This document shows positions 1 through 10,460 of a DNA stretch of 64,000 bases, in pieces. The translations under genes and the position numbers were made by a program. Numbering within the stretch: the stretch's first letter is position 1; each line of letters starts with the position of its first letter. Under the pieces are notes generated by a model. It ran no database searches and was not told the DNA's origin. It saw only the letters and a program-made list of their open reading frames with translations. This DNA is from Epiperipatus broadwayi (Eukaryota > Onychophora > Udeonychophora > Euonychophora > Peripatidae), in contig JAQFVV010000354.1 of the NCBI GenBank assembly GCA_028023455.1, positions 62,001 through 126,000 of the forward strand. The letters run 5' to 3'.

Positions 1-1028
1 AACGAATGGGAAATTATATAAGGTAGTATATATAAAATTGTATGAACCATGATTTTATTTATTTTGTGCACTGTTACGTGATATAGTTAATTTATTTCAA
101 CTTTTAATGAATTTCTAATAATCTGGATTGATGTATCATCATTTTACTTTTGTTTTATTATTGTTATTGGTTTGTGTACAATAATCGGATGTTTAAAGTA
201 ATCAACATTTGATAAAGGCATCAACTCATATGCCGAAAAAGGCTTATGTATAATTATTAATATTTATATTTTATATTGCTGTCATATATGATATTTTTGG
301 TATTATTAAATGCTTTTTATTTAAGTTACAACTTCTGTTTGTTGTTTTGTTTGCAAAAACTTTAATTTAAGTTAGAATAAAATTTTAAAATCAATGTTTA
401 ATACATTGATATTTAATATAATTAGTTCAAATTTTGTACATTTCTTATAAATCATTGGCAAAGCAACATTAAAATATCTTAGAAATATTATTTAGATGAA
501 ATTACAAATATTTTCATATTGATGTTCAAATTACTTCAATAAGTTTTCAATAATGCATATGAGGGGGTGGTATATATATATTTTAAAAAAAGGTTACACT
601 AAAAATTACTTTAGATGTCATTTAAACTGAAATGAAAATAAATATTTAAAATTGCACATATTAAGTAAGGATCACTTACAAACACTTTTTGTTTATTTGT
701 AAAGTACTTTTAAAAATCAACTTTTGCTATTAAAAGAAAAATTTCATTTTTTAAAAAAAATGAACTTTTACAATCAAAGATTTATTTAACTTCAATTTTA
801 AATCACTGCTCAAAATATTTTTAGTGTATTTTTTTAATATATATATCACTCTCTTCTTTTAATTGTAGAAGTTCATTTTTTTTAAATGCTTTCCAAATAA
901 ACAAATTTTTTTTGTAAATAACCTTTGTTTAATACGTGTGATTATACTTTCAAATATTAGGCTGACATTTGTAATAATTACAAAAGCAAAAATGCTAACA
1001 ATTTAAAAATGACATAAAAAACATTTGT
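1..1028. other. AT-rich stretch, no gene seen
   Basis: No reading frame of note on either strand. The stretch contains poly-T and poly-A runs and a short TATATATA tract near 570-580. I see no repeat structure or coding similarity that I can defend. Confidence 0.6.
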
Positions 1029-1302
1029 AATGAATGCTTTTATTTACTGTGTTACTGTGGGATATTAATAATTTCTTCAAGTGCAATTGAGATTTTTATA
1101 TTTAACTTGAAGTAAAGATGTCAGGAGGGTCCAGAAATTAATTAATCCAATCCCTTGTTACAAAAAGTAGGGTTTGTATTAATTTCTGGACTTCCCAAAT
1201 CACCGATACTTTAACTTCAAGCTAAATATAATAACTCCAATTACTTATTAAAGAAATAATTATTTTGTAGCTTTTTAGTGCACAGTAAATAAGTGTTTCA
1301 TT
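1029..1302. mobile_element. hairpin MITE, family H1
   Basis: The stretch folds on itself. The outer arms include TTATTTACTGTG near 1040 and its complement CACAGTAAATAA at 1281-1292. Further in, a segment starting with AACTTGAAGT pairs with ACTTCAAG near 1215, and CCAGAAATTAAT near 1130 pairs with ATTAATTTCTGG near 1178. There is no coding capacity. Two further, more diverged copies of the core occur at about 15015-15200 and 15625-15745, which supports a dispersed non-autonomous DNA element rather than a chance hairpin. The superfamily is not determined because no clear target duplication is visible. Confidence 0.65.
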
Positions 1303-2229
1303 ATAAATATTTTATATCTATTTTTTTTTTTTTGTAACTTATATGAAAAAACAGCATAATTGACTCCCTTTATTTCCATTTATGATCATATTATTTTAAC
1401 GTAGTAGCGTAATAAAAGATATAGCTCTTGATAATGACCATAAAATATGATTGAAACCTGGGTAAAATTTATAAAAACATTGTGATTCATATAAAATAAA
1501 TTTAAGTTTTAAATGAAAAAAATTAAAACCCTGTTTATTATATATTTATCGATAGATAAATTAGGCAAGAAAAAAAACTAATGGATAATTTTAGTTAATT
1601 AATTAATAAACATAATTTTAGAGTATTATTTATTTAGGCATAATTGCAGTTTATAAGTTTATCTAGTGGAGAAAACATACACAAACATACCTACATATGT
1701 ATATAAAAATTACATTTCACTATAACATGCAAATACAAAAAGAAAGAAATATATATAAAAAGAAAGAACAAATAATGCAGAATATACACTAATTAAGCAA
1801 ATAGTGAATTAGCAAAAAAAGGTTAGTGGAGGGGAAGGAAGAAGGTACGGCTACAGCAGCAAGTGAAAATCAGCTAAAATTTTGCAAGCAAATTATTTTC
1901 AATGTTTGTTCTTTTTCTTAAAATATTTATTTTTACAATCTACATTTATTTTATAGTACAAAATGTGCGAGGGAATGATAAAATATAAGATTACATTTAA
2001 TGAATTCATTTACAAAGTGACGTCATGCTGAAATCATTAATGTAAAGACTTAAAATTTTACCCAACCCTCAACCCCCTCATTATTTTTCTTTAATATAGT
2101 ATGACTAATAGAATGTAGGTCAAATTTAATATTTTTCCTAAATTAATATTTAGTGTTGCTTTTTTTTTTACTACTCCCAGCATTTGCAATCTAACGTTTA
2201 CTCTACAAATAAAATTTTGATTACTATTT
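1303..2229. other. AT-rich stretch, no gene seen
   Basis: No coding similarity. There is a short purine-rich patch near 1826-1860, and the rest is AT-rich DNA with homopolymers. Confidence 0.55.
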
Positions 2230-2400
2230 TTTTGATGACGGTTTTATTCAACTGACTGAAGTTACAACTCTGGCTTCAGCAGGGATAAATAATTACAATG
2301 TTCAATAGTTTCGGCTAAAACGGTCAATTCTGAGAGGGCGCTGCTGAGCCCACCTGGTCGGATGCAATAACTTGTCTCCACTTTCCCAAAAAATATTTAT
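2230..2400. other. less AT-rich patch, unexplained
   Basis: This patch is visibly richer in G and C than its surroundings (around 2330-2390). I see no open frame through it and no repeat partner elsewhere in the window. It could be a piece of an unrecognised retroelement. Confidence 0.3.
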
Positions 2401-2516
2401 AAATAAAACAAGGCATTCACATTTTCGACATTATCCAGAACATTTACGATGAGAAATTATCATCACACAAATCAGAAATATATATCTACCTCTTAAAATC
2501 CATAATATAACAAGAA

Positions 2517-2690
2517 GGCGCTGGATATGGTCTAGTTATTGAGAGCGTTGTGGCTGCATACATCTCTGAAGAGCGGGGATTTGAATCCAGTTGGGTCTGT
2601 TTATGATTCTTCTTAGGCGGTGAATTAAGGAGAGTCCATCCTTTATACCCAGGGGGTTTTCTTGTCGGTAATCCGTCAAAAAAAAGCATC
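2517..2690 (+). repeat. tRNA-derived SINE-like sequence, family S2
   Basis: A TGGTCTAGTTATTGAGAG segment resembles a polymerase III A box. About 40 bases later GGGATTTGAATCC resembles a B box (consensus GGTTCGAATCC). An unrelated 3' body follows, to about 2690. Spacing and order fit a tRNA-derived head with a SINE tail. I see no target duplication and no second full copy in the window, so this is a single-copy inference. Confidence 0.45.
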
Positions 2691-2699
2691 CAGACGGGG

Positions 2700-4624
2700 A
2701 TGTCACAATCACCGAACGTTTAATTAATTATCAAATATAATTGTATTTTATTAAGTACTCTACTCAGTAAATTGTGGCAAATGTATTCGATATATTTGCT
2801 GGTTTTGAGTTACAAAACGAAATAAATGTCATAAATTACTTTTTTTTAAATAAAAATAATTAATCTGCTTGCTAACTTTAATTTCAATTCTTTTGTTTTT
2901 CTTTCAGTTATTATTACTATTTTTTTTTTTCAATCGCTCAAATGTTTTGAAAACCGCAATAGATTCTAATATTAAATTTGACTTCTGCGAGTAAACCGAT
3001 TAATCGCTCACAAAAATAGTTTTATTGATTGACGTAATCGAACATTGACTTTACAATCACAATATATATTCTTAATAAAAATATTAATTGCTTATTTAGT
3101 TGTTTAGTTTCAATATATAAATGCAATATTTTTAGTTATTCGTGTTATCTATTTCATACAATGAGATTTGACTTTTTAATAAAAAGATAATGACAGAAAA
3201 GCGTGCACGAACGCATTCGTGCTTCCAAACCTTGAGTTAATGGGTAGCGAGGGAGCAAAACAGATCGTCCGCCTTGTTTCAAATCGGCTATTGTTTAGAA
3301 CTTGAGATTTAGCCTAGGCAGCATAGAAAAAAGAAAACAAATCCTGTTTTTTTTCATCATATAAAAATCTTCAGATAAATAAATGCAGGCAGGTTATCAG
3401 GAATAAATAAATAGACCTTAACAACCAGAGAAACATGCATTTTACAAAAAATAGTGTTAGAATGAATTTGGTCGCAGATTTACACATTAGGTTTGAATAT
3501 TGCTTTCAAATAACTTACAGATAAACTTGTAATTGTGCATTCTCATCTTCATTAAGAATCTTCTCTTGACCTCGTTATATCACGTGATCCAACCAAACGT
3601 CGCCATTATATAATATTAAAACACTGGAATCCCACATCGTTGTTATCAACAAGCAACGCGGAGACTTCTTTGAGAAAATAAACATGGCCGACAGGAGACA
3701 ATTAATAAACTGTTGGATGACTCGCTGCTCTTTTTTAACCAATAGAATAACACAACGGTCATTATCTGCGTTTCACTTCTTTATCAGACGACAAGCGATT
3801 TATATTTTTTACTTATAAAGAAAATGAATAATTTAATTAAATAGAATTTCAAGAAATGAATAAAAGAAATAAAGTTGTATTAAAAAATATTTAAAAATGT
3901 AGTAATTTTCAATTTACAAATTATGACTTTATTATCCATATTTTCATTAAGAATCCACCAGCAGGAGCATGCGCTGCTAAATAAAAACAAATAATGAGTA
4001 AGTCACCCATGGGTTGAGCTGGGCATTGCGATGGATAGTTGGAGGAGGGAGTAACATTCAAAAACAAAAAAATAATACGAATTGAGAGATAAATTTTAGC
4101 AGACTATAAAACTAAAAAATAATAATTTGAGATTTTAGAGCAAATTTTTATTGTAATTTATTATTAGATATATATTTTGTATATATGTGTTGTTGAACGG
4201 AAGACTGGGATAACTAGATGTTACGACTCTATGATAATGTGCTGATAATATTTAATTATTATCGATACTGGCAGTTGGTCATTCTTTCCCTTAATATAGT
4301 TTTTAGATCTATTCTGAAGGCATTCGGAAAATAAGTTACTATGTTGTATAAACGTTTTTTTTTCTTTTATGTAAAATTTTACGTATGTGCTGAATCGATG
4401 TTAACTATTGATCCTTGTCTTTATTTTATATATTTTTCTATTTTTTTTTTCATTTTCTGTATGGCAATTTTTTTTTTAATCCGTTATCTATAAGTGTTTT
4501 TAATGTAGAAAAGTTTATGCATATGTCAGTGCCCGATTTAGACTTGAGGCCTGAAGTTATATAAAGCCCTGAGGCCCCTACCGTTTTAAATTACACCAGC
4601 TAATCTCAGAAAAACTTTAAATGT
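2700..4624. other. intergenic DNA with a less AT-rich core at about 3190-3800
   Basis: No recognisable gene. The 3190-3800 part has more GC than the window average, a small perfect hairpin (GCACGAA/TTCGTGC near 3204-3221) and a TCACGTGA box near 3581. One start codon at 3684 has a favourable context (AACATGG) and opens a 44-residue frame ending at 3818 that resembles nothing I know. This could be a gene 5' end, a regulatory island or an old repeat. The sequence alone does not decide. Confidence 0.25.
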
Positions 4625-4886
4625 ATATGAGTGAATATACCAAACTTTTTTTAAAAATCTTGTTTTTTATATGACTATTATAAAAATATAACTACACACC
4701 AACGTTTCGATTATTTTATAATATAGTCTTTTTCAAGGAAAACTCAAACTCTTTCTAATTCAAACAATCTTGAAAAAGATTATACTATAAAATAGTTGAA
4801 ACGTTGGTGTGTAATTCTATTTTTATAATAGTCATATAAAAAACGAAGATTTTAAAAAAAGAAGTTTGGTGTATTCATTTATATAT
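4625..4886. mobile_element. foldback element, family F1
   Basis: The two arms, about 4625-4738 and 4770-4886, are near-perfect complements of each other and are separated by a short loop. Landmarks are CACACCAACGTTTCGA in the left arm against TTGAAACGTTGGTGTG in the right arm, and TATGACTATTATAAAAAT against its complement. There is no coding capacity. A second, partial copy follows directly, at 4887-4928 and again at 5321-5392. This pattern fits a non-autonomous foldback or MITE that duplicated in tandem. Confidence 0.75.
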
Positions 4887-5392
4887 CTTGAAAAAGACTA
4901 TATTATAAAAGAGTTGAAACATTGGTGTATCATCATCATCATCATCACAACCATTATCAATCCACTGCAGGATGAAGGTCTCTCCAAGTTTAATCCATCT
5001 TCTCTGATCTTTAGCTTCTCTTCTCCACAACACCCCTGCACATTTTTTTATTTCATCCATCCATCTCACACGTGGTCTCTTTCTGGGTCTTTTTACAATC
5101 TCTTGGAATCCAGTTTAAAATTTCAATTGTCCATCTATTATCATCTCTTCTAGCAATATGTCCAGCCCAACTCCATTTCAATCTTTTAATTTTTTCAATA
5201 AGGTCAGTAACACCTGTTTGTTGTCTTACCCATACATTGCGTTTTCGATCTCTTCTTGTTACTCCCAACATACATCTCTCCATACTCCTTTGAGTGGTCT
5301 GAAGTCTCTGTATTGCTCTTATATTTTTATAATAGTCATATAAAAAAAAGAACAAGATTTAAAAAGAAGTTTGGCGTATTCATTTATATATA
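4887..5392. mobile_element. second F1 arm, split by an RTE insertion
   Basis: Positions 4887-4928 and 5321-5392 together reproduce the right arm of the neighbouring foldback in order. The first part ends in GTTGAAACATTGGTGT. The second begins with ATTTTTATAATAGTCATAT and ends at the same terminal ATTCATTTATATA. The 392 bases between them are an RTE-type LINE fragment. The LINE therefore inserted into an already existing foldback copy. Confidence 0.75.
4929..5320 (-). mobile_element. RTE-clade non-LTR retrotransposon, 3' fragment
   Basis: Read on the minus strand, the frame at 5355-5053 encodes the C-terminal end of an RTE-type endonuclease/reverse transcriptase polyprotein, with the typical strings MLGVTRRDRKRNVWVRQQTG and RLKWSWAGHIARR. 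The plus-strand left edge is a run of TCATCATCATC, so the element ends 3' in a GATGAT microsatellite tail, as RTE elements often do. The copy is strongly 5'-truncated: neither endonuclease nor catalytic reverse transcriptase motifs are present. At least six other fragments of this family lie in the window. Confidence 0.85.
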
Positions 5393-5399
5393 TTGAAAG

Positions 5400-7740
5400 T
5401 TAAGAATTATTTTTGAAAAGAAAACTATATAGATATTTTAAAAACTTTAAAATATATACAGCTTTTAAATATATGCTGCATAATATATTGCTTTCTATAT
5501 TCATGATGCTAAGTGCAGACAAATTTTTTTGAGATATGGTTGCTCTCATTTCTTTTTTTATTCTCTTTAGCAGTGAAAATGATCCTTCTCTTGAACAACT
5601 TGTTACCATTAGACACAGAAATAGTCATAATATTGCTTCAGTGTTAGAGAAAACTAACTGAATCTTGTCTTGAAAGATGATTTGATACAGATCTTTGTGC
5701 TGAATTTGTTCTTTTTCAGAATAATTCTGCTTGACATAATCATGGAAGTATCTCAGTTCATTCGTGAGGTTAATATTAACATTGTGATGACACTCTTTTC
5801 ATTAAAATATCTGCTGCTTTACATAGTTTTTTTTTAAGTGTCATAGCATCAGCCGGGATGCGAACCCACAACCCGGGCAACTTCCTGCTAGTGCAAGGCA
5901 GTTGCGCTGACCTCTCAACCATCAACGCAAGACTGCTTTACGTAGTTCTCCTTCTGATGCTTCTAAATCAACTTAAAATAAAATTTATTTGCAACATAAT
6001 TATAGACTGTTATTTTTTGTGTTAAATTTTCCTCAAAGAATATCTGACATGAAGAAAGGATTTCACTTGAAATTTGTCTCTTCGAGAAAGCTTCTCATTA
6101 TCATCAGGTGCATCTCCATCATTGGCTTGTTTTTTTCTCATCCTCTTTCTTTTTTCTGTAGAATTATATTCTACACCAGGCAAACTAGATTTAACTTCTT
6201 CAATATCATCAAAATTTTTTTGAATATTTTTAACATGGTGAGAAAGTGATGTGTACAGATTTGAATATGTGATACGTTCTATGTTTATATCCTAGAGAGC
6301 CAAACTGGGTTTGTGAAATTTTTCCAGAGAATGATTCCATAAATGTACCATAAAAACACCAGTTCCTGCATTTTTTCCTATTCATTCTCATCAGAATAAA
6401 TCAACCTTAGAGCATTTATGATTGGCTTATAACTCATGTTTATGGAAGACACTGCTTTGGTGTGTGCTTTCCATCTAGTGTCAGATAATGCTCTGGTATC
6501 TTGGTCTATTTTTAAGAAGATAAAATTACAGATCACCTCTTTGCAGAAGATGAAGTGTGTAGCTCTTGAACAACAGCAAAAAAGTTGATCGCATTTAAAC
6601 AGCACTCTATAGCAACACAACTGTCAAGATTTAGGGAATGACCAACACATGAAATATATATAGCATGCTTGTTTAACTCAAGAATCTTTTGTAGCATTCC
6701 ATTATATTTTTCAGCCATATTTGCTCTTTTATCATATAACTGTCCTCTGCATTTACTGAAATTAACTTTGCAGTATTTACTTAGATAACCCTCCAACATA
6801 CCTGCCATACCTTTAACATTAAGATTTTCCAACTCTAGGAAAGTTAGAAAGCATTCAAAGATAAACCATCACCAGGTAATACATACCTTACTATAACAAT
6901 TAGTTGATCCACATGGGAAAGATCTGGCATAGGGTCCACTAACAAACTGAAGTAATCTGCTTTTCTCAGACCACCCAAGGTTGATTTTCTTACTTTATTA
7001 GCCATAAACTTCACAAGTTTATCACATATTGTCTTTGGTAAATATGATAGTGACCCAAATTCTTTGTTTCCATAGTATTTTATGTGGTTGGAAAGAGATG
7101 GATCAAATTTAACAACCAATTCTAACAAACCAAGCTAGTTGCCATTTTTTTTGGTGATTCAAAAGTTTCATTGTCTCTCCCAAAATCCAGGACATGTTCT
7201 GCTAATGTCCATATCATTGCAATAACATGTTTAAGCACATGCTTCCTGATGGTAGGTTTCATTATTAATTTTTCTGTTGTGAAAAAGACCTTTCTAACAA
7301 TATCTGACCTGATGTTTCAATGAATTCTTAGAGGTTTCTTCAATGGACCATTTTAGTGTGAAATACTCTGATGGACCTGTTTACAATCCAATATGAGAGT
7401 TCATCCTCTGTGTTGATACCCCATTGATCATTATCACTGAATTTCATGAAATTTTATGGTTTCAGCTGTAGATGTTGACTCTGCAACAGCAGCCATGCTC
7501 ACACTGAGATGAGTTTCAAATTTTGTCATCAAGACTCTGTGATCACAATATCAGAATCAATAAACTGTTATTGTTTTGGAATTTGCTGATCTCCTTAGGT
7601 TTGTGGATCATCTTCTATTTCTGAGGTGAAATATCTGTCAAGTTTTGGCAAGAGTTCATTTTCAAGCTGCTGTTTTCTTTCTCTCTTCTGATATCAACTT
7701 TCAAATGTTCACTTCATTGTATGGCTGGAAACAGAATAGC
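5400..7740 (-). pseudogene. hAT-superfamily transposase (ZMYM1/DUF4371 type), broken
   Basis: Read right to left, the pieces follow the family order. A basic N-terminal region lies at about 7730-7600, with ELLPKLDRYF. The DUF4371 core is at 7128-6844, with FSLLVDPMPDLSHVDQL. The next block is 6832-6533, with NMAEKYNGML and CVGHSLNL. Then come SDTRWKAHT near 6480, a linker with LPGVEYNSTEKRKRMRKKQ at 6210-6150, and the C-terminal dimerisation region at 5609-5470, with GSFSLLKRIKK and LSALSIMNIESNIL. Stops and frame changes separate the blocks, and a SINE (5827-5932) interrupts it. In an active relative this enzyme would cut and paste the element. This copy cannot make it. Terminal repeats were not identified. 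Confidence 0.85.
5827..5932 (-). repeat. tRNA-derived SINE, family S1, inserted in the hAT gene
   Basis: On the minus strand it begins GCGTTGATGGTTGAGAGG (A-box-like), carries GGTTCGCATCC (B box), and ends in GATGCTATGACA followed by an A run. It is flanked by 13-bp direct repeats CTGCTTTAC[A/G]TAG at 5814-5826 and 5933-5945, with one mismatch, as expected for target-primed insertion. Removing it would rejoin the hAT reading region. Other copies lie at 15982-16092, 30402-30433 and 49400-49505. Confidence 0.85.
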
Positions 7741-8050
7741 AAAAATGCTAGAAAATAAAAGATTATAAACAAAAATAATATATATATATACATAACATAG
7801 AATACCATGCTAGCTACTTTCCACCCTTGAATATAAAATATGTGAAAAAAATCGTTTTAATATCCATATTTAACCATCAACAGGTAATTGTAAAAGATAA
7901 GTAATATATATTTACTTACAGCTTACACTGAGAATGACAGAAAGAACCCAAGTCAATAAAAGGTGGAAGTTGGCATATACAAAGATGATTATTTTATAGG
8001 CTGCAACAAATTAGCATAAATAATTGCCTGAGATAATATACCCAAAATAA
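7741..8050. other. spacer, no gene seen
   Basis: The spacer contains a short TATATATA tract near 7780. I see no coding or repeat signal that I can support. Confidence 0.5.
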
Positions 8051-8703
8051 TACACCTGGGTCTCGTTTTACGTGATAGGTTCCTCAGAAAACATGCGCAA
8101 ACTAAATTGCACAAAAATAGACGTAACTTACATTGAAAAAGGGGGGATGCAGTGTGTGATTTTTCAAAATTCGTGTAAAAGCAAAGCACCAACATAAAAT
8201 TACTTTAAAATTCGCGCAAAAAAAAATAAGAAAATAAAATATGACTAATAAAAAATTTCAAATTTGAAAAAAATTGATACAATACAAACTTTTTTAAACT
8301 ATAATATTTAATTTTATTCAAAATAATATATTTTTATGCATAATTTACAGTACAGTAATTTACATTTTTTATACACATTTTAATTATTATGATTTTCTGG
8401 TGACAACGTAATTAGTAATTAATCTTTGAGATGATGATTTTATTAATTGTTTAGGAAGCTCGCGATATCCAGACATACAACCATTTAGCTCTCATTGGAA
8501 TTTAAGAGCACATTAACGATTAGTGTCATTAATTTATTTTTTTTAGTTATTAAAGGCTATTGCGATCTGGTCGTAACCAATTAGCAATTTATCTCTAACT
8601 GTAAGATCAGAGTTCTAAATGCTAGTAATTATCCTGTGACAATTAACTAGTTTTATTTGTCAACTAATACACTTTATTATTGTGTACTTAAGCATTATTA
8701 TGT

Positions 8704-9361
8704 TTAGCTAGATTTCACCAGATTAAGAGGCTTGACTCTTTTCAGTCTTCTAACCATGCCTTCTTTGTTTAGAAGTTTACGAGCCTCGGCATTAACGTGC
8801 TTGTGAAGTCTATTTTCATGTTTTTGAGCTATTTTTTCAATTATTTGATTTACTGTTTCCATCCCAATGTCCTTCTGTAAATTGTCATTTTGTATGTACC
8901 AAGGGGCACCAACGATGCCACGTAGTACTTTATTTTGAAATCTCTGTATGATGTTTTTGTTGCTCTGGCAGGTACAGCCCCATAGCTGTATACCATAAGT
9001 CCATACTGGTTTGAGGACTTGTTTGTAGAGCAATATTTTATTGTGTATTGACAACACTGAATGTTGATTCATTAGCCAGTACATCTTCCTATACTTTATA
9101 TTTAGCTCTACTTGTTTATATATGACATGTTGTTTCCACCGGAGTTTAGCATATAGTGTCATGCCCAGATATTTGGCTGTATTCCCATGATGAATAACTT
9201 GGACCTGTGTATACAGGACTATGTTCATCCTTCTTGTTGGTGAAATCTACATGCCTAGATTTATTTTCATTAAGTTTTATTCGCCATTTCTTGGTCCAGT
9301 GATGTATCTCGGTAGTAGCAATTTGTAGTTTTTTTTGTTGATTCCACACAGTTGCCTGCAA
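8704..9361 (-). mobile_element. Jockey-like LINE reverse transcriptase, C-terminal fragment
   Basis: Two minus-strand frames, 9361-9146 and 9228-8704, together read as the end of a Jockey-type reverse transcriptase. The first has WTKKWRIKLNENKSRHVDF, typical of the thumb-side stretch after the catalytic palm. The second has KYLGMTLYAKLRWKQHV, YGIQLWGC and NKVLRGIVGAPWYIQN. The two overlap in different frames, so a frameshift has broken the gene near 9150-9230. The catalytic FADD motif lies upstream of what is preserved. The 174-codon frame is the longest in the window, suggesting this copy is younger than most LINE pieces here. Confidence 0.85.
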
Positions 9362-9583
9362 TAATAAGAAAATAATAATTGATTACGTTCTTTTTTAAAA
9401 AGCAAAAACAGGATGTGATTTAAAATGCAAAATTAACACGCTCAATGTTTGAACAAATTTACATTATAATCTTGTAAAATTTAATATGTGTATACATAAA
9501 ATGTGGAAATCATGATTTTAATTTCATTATTGCATAAAATCTTACTATTATAAAGCACTGAAAATATTGAAATTATTAAGATG

Positions 9584-9680
9584 AAAGTCGAATTCCAATA
9601 ATGTGCTATTACTTTCAATATAACGTAAGTGCGCAAAATTTATTATTTAAAGTAATAGCGCATTATCGGAAATCGACTTC
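9584..9680. repeat. short hairpin repeat
   Basis: GTCGAATTCCAATAATGTGC at 9587-9606 pairs with GCGCATTATCGGAAATCGAC at 9658-9677, and the pairing continues inward through CTATTACTTT/AAAGTAATAG. Total arm length is about 29 bp with three mismatches and a loop of about 33 bp. It looks like a small MITE. Confidence 0.5.
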
Positions 9681-9750
9681 CGGTGAAACACGAATCACAT
9701 AACTTCAAAATCATGTTAAATAAGTCCACGTAAAAAGAGACCCAGGTGTA

Positions 9751-10290
9751 TTAATAAAATTAGAAAATTTCTGAGGGGGGAAATATTTAAACATATTAAA
9801 AGAAAACTGCATTTGTGAAAAAAAAAAAGGGAATTTTTTGAGACCCCTGCAAATTGTAAATCCCTAATCTGTAGTGTAAAATCTGGCATTGGAATATGTA
9901 CTACAATAGTTAATACAGTTTCACCCGACAATGTAATATCAAGATATTTTAGTCAGATGTGTTGTAATATGAGGAAAATGTAACGCAGACCACGTTGTAC
10001 CATAATGCAAGGAAAATGCCTTGCAATGTATGATTGTTAAAAACATTTAAAATTAATAAGAATAATCAAATGATATAATTGCTTGTGAGTTCATATTGAG
10101 TTTGAGTCCTGGAAATGTAGAATTGGTATCAATCCAAGGTCTTAAGCTCCAGAGATTGACACTCTACCATCACATTAATTTAAGCAAATCTTAAAAGCAT
10201 GAAAAAGTTTTTTTTACATACTTAATTCTAGTGACTTAATCAAGATTTGTTAGGCAGTATTCTCAAGACTATATTCAATTGTATTGATTT
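9751..10290. other. spacer with a possible SINE scrap at 10090-10180
   Basis: The segment around 10100-10180 (GTTTGAGTCCTGG, then CAGAGATTGACACTCTACC) resembles the 3' half of the repeats at 46195 and 48960. The rest shows nothing that I can support. Confidence 0.3.
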
Positions 10291-10460
10291 ATATATATAT
10301 AAGACATATTTTGCGGGTTCATCCGTGTTAAAATATTTTAAATATTGATATACTAACGTTTCAACTTGATCACACAAGTGGATGACCAAGTCGAAACATC
10401 GGTATCAATATTTAAAATATTTTAACACGGATGAACCCGCAAAATATGTCTTATATATAT
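10291..10460. mobile_element. foldback element, family F2
   Basis: The left arm runs from about 10291 to 10368 and the right arm from about 10378 to 10460. They are almost perfect complements: TTTGCGGGTTCATCCGTG pairs with CACGGATGAACCCGCAAA, and AAAATATTTTAAATATTGATA with the reverse order on the right. The short loop contains ACACAAGTGGATGACC. There is no coding capacity. The CGAAACATCGGT core resembles the GAAACGTTGGTG core of family F1, so the two may be distantly related. Confidence 0.75.

Larger units (their letters stand above)
8051..9750. mobile_element. candidate DNA transposon with TA-flanked inverted ends
   Basis: TACACCTGGGTCTCGTTTTA at 8051-8070 is mirrored by TAAAAAGAGACCCAGGTGTA at 9731-9750. 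The two differ by one base over 20. The inverted ends begin just inside a TA dinucleotide on both sides, which fits a Tc1/mariner-type TA target site. The interior has no transposase frame. It carries a Jockey-like LINE tail (8704-9361) and a small hairpin (9584-9680), both probably later insertions. It is possible instead that two separate solo ends happen to face each other. Confidence 0.5.

Noticed and set aside
2517-2600. A genuine tRNA gene
   Set aside because: A-box and B-box-like strings are present, but I could not fold a proper acceptor stem and anticodon arm. The SINE-like 3' body also argues for a tRNA-derived repeat.
2486-2689. 67-codon minus-strand frame
   Set aside because: It lies across a tRNA-like SINE read from the opposite strand, and the peptide has no family resemblance.
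5072-5343. Open frames on the plus strand over the RTE fragment
   Set aside because: The minus strand gives a clear RTE C-terminus over the same bases, so these are antisense shadows.
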